Of a DNA stretch of 64,000 bases, positions 22,425-31,479 are shown one piece after another (within the stretch, counting starts at the first letter, position 1; the number at the start of each line of letters is the position of its first letter). Source of the stretch: Chiua virens (taxonomy: Eukaryota > Basidiomycota > Agaricomycetes > Boletales > Boletaceae); NCBI GenBank assembly GCA_019787685.1, contig JAHNUO010000048.1, forward strand, positions 1-64,000, written 5' to 3'. Position numbers and translations under genes: made by a program. Under the pieces are notes generated by a model. It did not search any database. It was not told where the DNA came from and saw nothing but the letters and a program-made list of their open reading frames with translations.

Positions 22425-24289
22425 TCATATTTGCAAGTTTCTAAATACTTCATTCCAAACGACATTTGTAACTTTGGTAGATTGATGATTGTCTGGATCA
22501 GAAGGAAAGAGAATTTTGATGTTTCTGGGATGAGTACAACGTGAAAGAGCAACATAGAGTTGACCATGAGAGAAAACAGGAGAAATCAAGTTGAGACCAA
22601 CATGGTTAAGGGATTGACCTTGAGATTTGTTAATAGTCATTGAATAGGCAAGATGGACAGGAAATTGCAAGCGACGAAATGGAACAGGGGAATCCTCCAG
22701 ACCACTATCCAAAGCCATGCGAGGAATGAAGACAATATTGTCATTGGGATTGCCACCCAAGATACGACACTCTAAGATGCGGCGAGTAGATCTGATGAGC
22801 CTCAAGCGAGTGCCATTGTAGAGACCATGGATAGGATCAAGATTGCGCAACAACATGAGTGGGGCACCATTCTTAAGCTCCAGTTTGTGCAGGGGAAAAC
22901 CAGAGGGACTGAAGGTATGGAGGACTTCTGGCTGGATATAGTCATATTCTGTGTCAGTGACAGAATCAGCACTAAGATAGGTCATCTTCTGATCAGGTGC
23001 CACAGAGTTGAGAACAGTAGAGTTGATATCATGGACCTGGACATTCCTAGGAGCAAGAATAGTGCGATCCAAAAAGTACTGATCAGGAAGAGGTTGGTTT
23101 CTGGCAAGGAGCTGAGAGTAGATGGCATCAATGAGAGATTGCAAGTCATCACCACAGTGCATATGGTCAGGAAGAATGAGATCTCCAGGAGTAATACCAA
23201 TATTCAGAAGCTGTTGTGCCCATTGATCAGATTCAGGATCATGGCCAAGACGCATATTTTGAAGGAGATAGTGGACAGTCATGTTGGCCCAGAGGTTGGA
23301 GTGGGTAAGAGTGGCAGGGACAATCTGTTCCCTTGAACCATGCTGAATGACAGGAAGAATTTGTCTAAAGTCCCCACTGAACAGGACAGTGATACCCCCA
23401 AATGGCTGGTTTCTATTGAGAAGATCCTGGAGAGTACGATCCACAGACTCAACCACATGATGATGCTGAGCACCCACTTCATCCCAGATGATAAGAGATG
23501 TCTGCTCAAGAAGCTGGTGATTGAGATCATCCTTCTTGATGTTGCAAGTGCTCTGTTCATGACAGGGAATAGGGATCTTGAAGCGTGAATGGGCAGTGCG
23601 ACCACCAGGGAGTAAAAGAGAAGCCAAGCCAGTGGATGCAACACAAAGGACAATTTGACCTCTTGCACGAACAGCAGAAGCAATGAGCTTGGCCAGATAG
23701 GTCTTGCCACAACCACCACCACTATGAATGAACATCATGGAACCAATGGAGTTGATGACACTGTTCATAACTGCATCATAAAGAGCTCTCTGTTGAGGAT
23801 TCAAGGTAGGGAGACCTCTGTCCACAAAGGCTTGCTGTTCCTGTCTGTCATATGCTCTCTGTTCATTAATAAGCTGGTTTCCTTGGTTTTCTTCCCAGAT
23901 GTGCTGTGGTCTAGGCATAGATGGATAGTCCTCCAAGCGCTTGCCATGTCTCCTGAGATCTTTGGCTATGAGATGCAAGCCATAATCAAAGACTTGGTCC
24001 TGGGTAGGGTCAGGGATGTTGAGAGTGTGAATGAGATAATGTTGTAAATCATCACAAAGGTTTTGCTTGGATGCCTCCCATAAGCGATCTGGGTCTACAG
24101 GAGAGCAATGAACCAGGATAATGACAAACAAACGGCAAAGTTGATAGCCCATGCTAAAATGAGCAGCCTCCTGAAGACACAACAACCATTCTCTATCATC
24201 CTGCAAGAGACCATGTGCACGACAGGCCTCTTTGAAAGAGTCATGGAGATGGCCATTGAGAGTACGAAGGTCTTCAAAGGAAGTAGCAC
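22425..24289 (-). CDS. Helitron C PIF1-type helicase exon
   Basis: Exon from the acceptor at 24289 to the stop at 22425, about 621 codons, starting GATSFEDLRTLNGHLHD. Motifs are HSGGGCGKTYLAKLI (Walker A), CVASTGLASLLLPGGRTAHS (Ia/Ib), LIIWDEVGAQHH (Walker B), VLFSGDFRQILPVIQHG, MRLGHDPESDQWA, LAYSMTINKSQGQSL and GQLYVALSRCTHPRN. The Walker B surroundings are DEVGAQ where A and B have DEAASQ. The acidic pair is kept, so activity is plausible. It ends NEVFRNLQI. Confidence 0.92.
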
Positions 24290-24343
24290 CTATAAGAAGA
24301 AGTGATCAATGTTAATCTATCTATGTATAATAAGTGAACTGAC

Positions 24344-25354
24344 CTTTGACCACAGTGAGCAAAAGACGCAAATAGAAAGCCTCTCCAGCAGTGGCAGGAA
24401 TAGAATACATGCGTCCAATGGCCTTGTATCTCTGACGAACCTTCCAAACAGCATGGCCTTGATGCCAGACAAACCTCTTGGGAAAGTCTTGGTAGAGGTA
24501 ATCATGTGCTCCAGCAGCAATGAGATCAGGATCCTGGTTTGCCTTGAACCATCCAAGAAGTTGAGTGTCCTTTGCATTGTTGAGAACATCCTGCAAAGCA
24601 GCACCAGCCTGAAAGACAACATTCTGATTACCTGGGAGATGGACAGAAAGACGATAGATGGCTGGCCATTCCATGTGCATAGGGAACTCAAAGATGTTGT
24701 GGCAAGCTTGGGTAGAGGAAATGTATCTGGCATCAAGATAGGAACGAATCTCATCATGACCTTCTGTCTGAATGGTGGCACGATCTGGGCCCTTGTAGAT
24801 GTACTTGTGAATATATTTGACAGCCTTGATAGAGCCACAGACTTCCAGATTGATGTGACAGTCAAACTGTACTACCAACTCCCTTGGATGAGGGACCACA
24901 TGTCTGTTGTCAAAGGTATCCTCCCTCTTTTGGATTGTCCTGCCATTGTCAGGGCGAGCATAGTCAGGATAGCCATCCTCTTTGATGATAGTGTGAGGAG
25001 AGAAGGGCTTAGGAAAGCGCTTTTTGCAGACATTGTTTTCAAGACACCTCTGAGGAGAGCAAGGACCATGGAGCATAGACCTGGTGATAACAGCATGAAG
25101 TTGGGGATGAATCTGAGGATCTGGAATCTGAGCAGAGATGATGGCATCTACTTGTTCCACAGTACGAATCTTGTCAGGCTCTTCCAAGAAAATCAAGAGA
25201 TGCATATGAGGGAGACCACGCTTCTGGTATTCAATGGTATAGACAAAACCAGCCACACCACCATAGTAGCCATCACGGATCTTCTTGAGCAAAGCTTTCT
25301 GCTTAGCATGAAAGACTCTGGTGACCAGATCAGGCCTATCCACAGCACTCTGAC
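24344..25354 (-). CDS. Helitron C Rep catalytic exon
   Basis: Open exon encoding the nicking half of RepHel. It begins GQSAVDRPDLVTRVFHAKQK. The HUH metal-binding motif is RGLPHMHLLIFLE. A Cys-rich segment HGPCSPQRCLENNVCKKRF and the conserved KEDGYPDYARPDNGRT follow. The active tyrosines lie in AVKYIHKYIYKGPDRA (Y-x3-Y pair). The exon ends LRLLLTVVKG at GTCAGT. By knowledge of the family, the first tyrosine attacks the donor end and the second the target. The plus-strand 353-aa ORF at 24309-25370 is the antisense image of this exon. Confidence 0.92.
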
Positions 25355-25411
25355 CTATTGTGATATATAGTGATCAGATTATGGTCAGACACAATGAGTA
25401 AGAAAACAAAC

Positions 25412-26126
25412 CTGGAAGCAAATTCTGAGTGATCTCTGGCCAGCTTCCATTGGCAGTCATGGTGAGAAAGAGATCAGGTTTTCTATATTCATGACAGATA
25501 GCCAAAGAGTCCTGAAGGAGCTGCTGCATATAGTGAGGACCACCCTTATGAGTGGAGGGCAGAAGTACACGTCCAACCTGAGCCATGTCTTGAACACCAT
25601 CCTGAGCCAAACGGTCTTGCAATCCCTGATAGAGATCAGCTCTGAGTCTTGTCTGGTTGTTGGCAGCCCAAGTAAGATTACATTGCTCAATGGAAGCCCA
25701 GCCATCACAGATCAACTGCTGAAAGAGTCTACCACTCTTGAAGAGATTGGGTGGCTCTATGTTTGGTGGACGGACATGGAGTCTATAGGCATACCATAGC
25801 AACTGGGTGACCTTCTTGGAGCGATGAGGGCGACCATGACGAACATCTTGAAGTGGAATATTCAAGTGCCAACCTTCCTCACCATGAGGAAAGAGGAGAA
25901 CATAGTGAAGAGGAAGATAGGATGGATGGAGATTGCTGATGCGATGCAGGCCACCACCTTGAAGACGAAGAACAATATCACGATCTACTCTTGTATTCTG
26001 TTCACCATCACCAGGAACAATGGCAGCTATTTCATCCACAGTAGGCAGATTATATCTTCTAGCATCATCCCCTTGTTGTAGGTAGAGTCTCATGCGAACA
26101 TCAGTATGCTCCTCTGGAGGTTTGGC
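25412..26126 (-). CDS. Helitron C Helitron_like_N exon
   Basis: Open exon between acceptor CATATAG|GCCAAACC and donor CTTCCAG|GTTTGT. It encodes AKPPEEHTDVRMRLYLQQGD, RRYNLPTVDEIAAIVPGDG, LHPSYLPLHYVLLFPHGEEG, LFQQLICDGWASIEQCNLTW, KGGPHYMQQLLQDSLAICHE and FLTMTANGSWPEITQNLLPG. This is the conserved N-terminal Helitron domain, and it is intact here while A and B carry frameshifts in the same exon. Confidence 0.9.
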
Positions 26127-26186
26127 CTATATGATTAAAATGATTAGCTTGTATGTATAATGAAAAATATAGAGAGAGAGACCAAC

Positions 26187-27965
26187 CCTCATGATTTCAT
26201 AGGCTTGTTTGTAGAGAGGGGCATAGGGGTGAAGATCTCTAAGAGTGGTATGCAAATCAAGCAAAATGCCAGCATCCAGTTGAGGATTGCGTTGAACACG
26301 TCTATTGGTTGCTTCCTCTGGATCATAGATATAGAGCTGAGCAAAAGAGGGCTGGTGACCATCTGGTGGTACAAGGGCTCCCATAAGATGATGAAGTGTG
26401 CCATGGATACGAAATGATGAGGGCCCAGATCCTTGAATAGCTTGATTGTTCACATCTACACCCACAGAAGTGAAAGCCAAAGTGTTGTTGTACTGACGGA
26501 TCTTCTTTTTGAACTCTGTACGATCTTGTGGGTCATCAAAGAGATCTTGAAGAACACGTGGCCACTGCTGAATGAGAGGAAGAGCAACTTGACCCTGCAA
26601 ACAACACATGCCAAAGCGAGGATTACGAACACCAGAGTTGGTAAGCTTTTCTGAGATAAAGTGAAGAGCATGGCAATTAGGACACTGAATGTTCATGGGT
26701 CCTAAAGAATGGATTTCAACAGGCTCAGCATACTGCCTTCCACCAGGGGGAATATGATAGGGTGGCTGAGGATCACCAATGGCATCTTCAGAATCACTGG
26801 AGCTGGAGTCAGATGGATTGGGATCAGGATTGGGTGGTAGTGGACTTGGAGATCTTGGAGCAGGACCTGGCAATGGACTTCTGGGTAAAGATGGCCTAGG
26901 AGATGGAGATGGAGATGAAGGCAAAGATGATGATGGAAATAAGAGAGGAGAGCTGGAATTGGAATTGAGATATTGTTGTCTCTGCTGATCTTGCTCATAT
27001 TGTTCTGCAGAGTGTTGACTATGCTCACTGAGAGCCTCTGAGAGCAGAGCTTGAGATAGCTGTTGTATTTGAATGAGAGCATTGTTCTCTTGAGACTGAT
27101 GCACTTCCTCCTGTTGACGTAGTGCCTGTTGTCTCTCTTGCTCCAATTCTTGTTGACGTAGTGCCAATAGCTGTTGTTGCAATTGTCTCTGTTGCTCTAT
27201 CTCCTGTTGTTGTTGTTGTAACTGTTGATATTCCCATAGTCTTTGCTGCTCCACTTCCTCCTGATGTAGCTGTGCTTGCTGTAGTTGCCATAGTCTTTGC
27301 TGTTCTATCTCCTGGTGGTGGAGTGGTAGCTGCTGTAGTTGCCATAGTCTCTGCTGTTCTGCTTCTTGCCAATATACCAGTTGTTGCTGCAGCTCCAATA
27401 GTCTTTGCTGCTCCTGCTGTTGTTGCTGGTGAAATGCCTCTTGTTGTTGTTGTTGTTGTTGCCATAGTCTCTGCTGCTCCAAATTCTCCTGATATTGGGC
27501 CTCCTGTTGTAGCTCTAACTGTCTCTGATACTCCACTTGCTGATACAAAGCCTGCTGTTGTCTTTCCTGAGCTACATCATGCTGAAAGTCAATGATATGC
27601 TGGTATGGCTGAATATTTGGTATCACAGGAGGGGGGTAAGCAGGCCCAGGTTGAGCATTGGCAGACTGAGCAACAGAAGAGTGACGATTAGATCTTCTGC
27701 TACGACGATTTTGATGAGTGGAATTGAATCCTTCCAACAATCTGGCATTATAATCCACTCTATTCTCTGGAATTGGATATAGTTGAGGCTGAGGTAGAGG
27801 AGCAGGTGGGAATACTGGAGGTGGTGGAGGATAGAATTGAGCAGGGAATATAGGAGGGGGTGGAGGTGAGCGTAGACGACGCATCCTCTGAAGATCATGG
27901 TGTGCAATCTGGTGACGTGGAATACCTGGATATTGATTGACAGGCACAGGAGGATGGTGCTGAAT
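26187..27965 (-). CDS. Helitron C N-terminal Gln/Pro-rich exon
   Basis: Open exon starting IQHHPPVPVNQYPGIPRHQI. It has a Pro-rich segment, then a Gln-rich region of about 230 residues with repeated QQRLWQLQQ/LQQEAEQQ-type units, the longest of the three copies. Next come Ser/Pro/Asp runs, then CPNCHALHFISEKL..GMCCLQGQV and TSVGVDVNNQAIQGSGPSSF. It ends YEIMR at a GTTGGT donor. The Gln part is probably a flexible or coiled-coil segment. Its function in Helitrons is not known to me. Confidence 0.85.
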
Positions 27966-28016
27966 CTTTTAATTAGCATCATATATATGGCAAACATGTC
28001 AGAATTTGTACACACC

Positions 28017-28161
28017 ATTAAAGCATTAGCAATATTTTGAGGCATTTGAGCAGGGTAAGATGGATGACGATGGGATGGGGGAGAACCAAGAGTCCTTTGG
28101 TCACGTTCAGCCTGGCGAGAAGCAGTCCAAGCACGTTGAGGGGAGGTTGGAGGGGAAGCCC
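28017..28161 (-). CDS. Helitron C upstream small exon
   Basis: Encodes ASPPTSPQRAWTASRQAERD followed by SHRHPSYPAQMPQNIANALM, donor GTGTGT at 28016. Homologous to the small exons of Z, A and B. A further 5' exon must supply the start. Confidence 0.65.
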
Positions 28162-29353
28162 TAATATTTAAATGTCAATTACACATTACACAAAGCAATA
28201 TACCATAATATTATTATATTATACTCACATAAGAAAGGACTCAGATCTGATAGAGGATCAAAGATCAAAGATATCTGTAAACCAGAAAGAAAAAAAAAAA
28301 CACTGAGTACTTGGACAGCGGAGTTGCAGGATAGGAACCGGAAATTTCAGAACTTTACTCGTCGTTCCTAGCTAGCCAGCACTACTTCGTAGGTGAAGTA
28401 TTGACCATGTGACGTTATGGGTATCACACGAACCCACACAGGTTACAACCCTGGAACGTTCCTACACTGCAATATGGAAATGCCAATGGCACAGCAAATA
28501 CCCGTTTTGATTCCCTGATAAAACACAGGGGAAATCTGGTGGATATGACCAGGAGGCACAGTGCAATGCCAAACTACGCTTTAGATCTGGATCGTATTCC
28601 CAGGGCGTTCACGTAGCCAACGGTAATTTATACCCCTACAAGGGCAATGCTTTAACCCTAGCTCCGGGTGCTCTTTAACGTCAAGAGTCGTAAGACGTGA
28701 GTGCGTGGAAGACAGCAAACACTCAGGAAGTGATGCTAAAAGAAACAAAAAAGGCATCAAAGATAGTGTTATCAACCATGGACACATATTGAAACAACAA
28801 AAGATGAAATACCAACAGGAGGGGTGCTTGTCTATACTCCAAGCTGTAAATGTAAGTAAACATGTGAGGAAAGAAAGAGGAAAACACACCTGAGCACCAG
28901 GATACAGTGGTTGATCAGTTATCAGATCACTATCAGATCAATAAATTTCATGTATGAAATGATGTATTCACTTGAACAGAACTCACCCTGATGGACTCAA
29001 AACTCAATCGCAATCGAAATCTAATTTTTTCTGATTTTTTCCGATTTTTTGGGAGGCTGTATGTTGTGTAGAGCCAACTGTAGCAGGGAGTAGCAGGGAA
29101 ACAGGCGACGACTTGATTACATAATCACGTGCACTCATCAACGGACGACGGATTGGGTGCTTAGGCGAGCCACATGGTTTCGTCGAACAAAACAGGAAGG
29201 AATGTATTTGTAAGCGACGGTTAGAGCAGTAGCCGAAATAGCCGAGACAACCGCTCACACTCGAGAGAGGCGAGACAAACGAACTACGCGAAAAAAGCGT
29301 CGGATGGGTATGTTCAGACCGCTGTCCCACGACGTTCTCTGCTAACTTATTGA
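28162..29353 (-). other. Helitron C 5' leader with a foreign-looking block
   Basis: Only the distal part (about 28950-29350, with CCACATGGTTTCGTCGAACA, AAAAAGCGTCGGATGGG and CGTTCTCTGCTAACTTATTG) matches other leaders. About 28300-28760 has no counterpart in A, B or Z. It contains ACCCTAGCTCCGGGTGCTC, AATTTATACCCCTACAAGGG and GTGACGTTATGGGTATCACAC and could be an old insertion such as a solo LTR. I could not find its ends. No gene was recognised. Confidence 0.5.
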
Positions 29354-29531
29354 TTGATTTCACTCGGGTATCTTTGTTGTACTGTTGATCATAAATTTGA
29401 CTACTTGAGTCTACATTTGAATGTTGTACATACTTGAATACTCAAATAAAATAAAACCTTGCTCATAATTTCCGTTGACTCAGATAATCCACTACCTACT
29501 CAACTTTACAACCCCCCAAAAAAAACCTTAA
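29354..29531 (+). mobile_element. Inverted satellite-type Helitron 3' end
   Basis: Plus-strand copy of the S1/S2 3' tail (GTTGATCATAAATTTGACTA, ACATTTGAATGTTGTACATA, CAAATAAAATAAAACC, TCAACTTTACAACCCCCC). C ends here in the opposite orientation, so 29353/29354 is an inversion or head-to-head breakpoint. The same tail precedes P2 at 50812-50988. Confidence 0.7.
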
Positions 29532-31165
29532 GAGGCAACGACGAGGGTGAAATGCCTCGTGGGCTTGTTAATATCTTTCAGGCCATACAATGAAGACAGA
29601 CATATGTGAGAATTTCACCCATGGTGAACATGCTAAGAGACAGAAATGTCGCAGACCTGGCACGAGCGGGAATGTATGAAAACAAGCACCAAATATTTGG
29701 ACCACACGCAATTGATAGAATATGTATATAGTCGAGACTCGAGACTCACCCACGTAAAAAGTGAGGTATTATGTGAAAATTATATCAGTCAGTGGTAAAT
29801 ATGTGCGTGCATGGGCGCATCCCCGCCTGTGTCGGGGATGCGGGCATCTGTGTACAACTGACACATACAGATGAGGCAACAAATTGGAATAATGGTGCGT
29901 AAAATGGTGTACATGCGCCATGGTCAGAACATATGAGGCACAAATCCCACCACCTGCGGGAATCCATGCATGAAAGAGAAAACCCATAATATATGGTTAT
30001 CTGTCATGATGAATATCAGATATGATATCTGAGTCGCTACTTCAAATTGTTGTCCACTAAATATAATACACCTGATAGATAGTGTGACGACGTATCAGAT
30101 ATACCTTGGTATCTCTGACAATACAGATATTGTGTCTGCTTGGATTTGTACATTTATGTGAAAGCTAAGTAGGCGACTTGATAGCACTGATATGATATGT
30201 TTCTCAAAACGGTGTTTGATGTCCATCTGTGACATTTGTGGTATAATATGTCTTGTGTGCAGTTGATGTGTCTGAGAATAAACCATGTCGTATGTGATGG
30301 TTCAAACTATAATAATAAAAATCCATCCATCAGTGATCCCCATGACATAAAATGGCGTTGTTTGATAGAGTGTGGTTATCTAAATCACATGGACTTTGCG
30401 GATCTTTCAAACATGACACATATAGATGTACGCAATCCCGCATATGGCGGGTATGCGAGTAATAAATGAACGAACAATTATGTCATTAGATAGCCGCATT
30501 TGCGTCTGTGGCGGGTATGCGATGTTTCGGGACAATGACTCAGTATTGCGATGTACAATTACAACACAAACGAGCAATGGGAAATAAAGTGACATTCAAT
30601 ATCGCATTGCCGCCATGTGTGGGAATGCGGACAAAAGATGTACAGTTACAACACAATCGAGCAATGTGGAATAAAATGACATTCAACATCGCATTGCCGC
30701 CATGTGTGGGAATGCGTGACAAAATGTGTCAACATTCAATATCGCATTCCCGCTATGTGTGGGAATGCGGACAATATATGTCAAACATGTGTCCGCATTC
30801 CCACACATAGCGGGAATGCGATATTGAATGTCATGTTATTTCCCGTTCCTCCTTTGTGTTGTAACTGTACATCACAATACTGAGTCATTCATTGTCTTGA
30901 AACATCGCACACCCGCCACAGACGCAAATGCGGCTGTCTAATGACATCATTAATCATTCGTTTATTTACTCGCATACCCGCCATACGCGGGAATGCGTAC
31001 ATATATACATCTCATGTTATGAAAGATCCGCAAATTCTATGTGATTTGGATGACCACACTCTAGGAAATATATATTCCGCACTTGACGACATGGTAGATT
31101 TGCGGCTTTTGGGTGTGAATTTGTAGGTCTTACCTCTGTCTAACCCCCTCTGAATTAGATTAGAT
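29532..31165 (+). mobile_element. Palindromic hairpin element P1
   Basis: Begins at a junction-type inverted repeat (GAGGC..GCCTC, 29532-29560) and ends at CCCTTTAAATT, where its similarity to P2 stops. It contains no believable gene. Long imperfect inverted arms (about 30360-30772 and 30791-31070) enclose a perfect 41-bp stem, and at least eight ~27-bp mini-hairpins of the form CGCATnCCCGC..GCGGGnATGCG are scattered through it. Apart from a 20-22-bp insertion (ACATACATATGTACGTGATAC in P2) and scattered substitutions it equals P2, so it was copied as a unit. The 60-100-aa ORFs in it are on both strands and follow the palindrome. Confidence 0.75.
30732..30831. repeat. Perfect 41-bp-arm hairpin in P1
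   Basis: Arm 30732-30772 (ACATTCAATATCGCATTCCC to GGGAATGCGGAC) is exactly complementary to 30791-30831, with an 18-nt loop. It sits at the centre of the larger palindrome. The matching P2 hairpin (about 52213-52313) has mismatches such as AGCGTGAATG for AGCGGGAATG. Confidence 0.9.
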
Positions 31166-31400
31166 CCCTTTAAATTCCATATGATTCCGCTCTGCAGACC
31201 TTAACATAGATCTGTGGACCTTCGGTATCTCAAACAAATCTCATTTGTAGAATGTCCAAACTGATCATTTCGTTATGTATTAACATACATCCAACTCTGC
31301 AGATGAAATTCTATTTAAATTGATATCTACAGGAGGACTTGGTCCTGATATTATTTACTGAGTGATATCCATTTGATTAGGAAAACCTTTGCCCTTTTTC
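31166..31400. other. AT-rich spacer
   Basis: No gene or repeat recognised between the end of P1 and the minus-strand gene. Confidence 0.5.
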
Positions 31401-31479
31401 TCTTCGTACCATCCTGTGGCCTTCAGGAAAAAAAAGGTCTTGTGGGTAATTATGTCGCAGAAGGCCGTGAGGGTAAACG

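Larger units (their letters stand above)
22337..29353 (-). mobile_element. Helitron copy C, all recognised exons open
   Basis: Five exons were seen (28161-28017, 27965-26187, 26126-25412, 25354-24344, 24289-22425), all open with GT..AG introns of about 50-60 bp, giving a RepHel protein of roughly 1,850 residues. Helitron_like_N, HUH, tyrosine-pair and all helicase motifs are present, so C is the best candidate for an autonomous source in this window. The first exon and start codon were not identified. Its 5' end abuts inverted, plus-strand DNA at 29353/29354. Confidence 0.85.

Noticed and set aside
24309..25370. 353-codon plus-strand ORF, and similar ones at 5472-6350 and 22827-23336
   Set aside because: They are exact antisense images of the conserved Rep and helicase exons. 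Their peptides have no family features and differ between copies, while the sense frames are conserved.
28300..28760. Block in the C leader as an RNA gene
   Set aside because: Some stem-loop potential, but no tRNA, snRNA or rRNA signature was found. An old insertion is more likely.
30440..31010. Regularly spaced repeats as a CRISPR-like array
   Set aside because: Repeats are inverted as well as direct, spacers are themselves repeated, there are no cas genes and the genome is eukaryotic.
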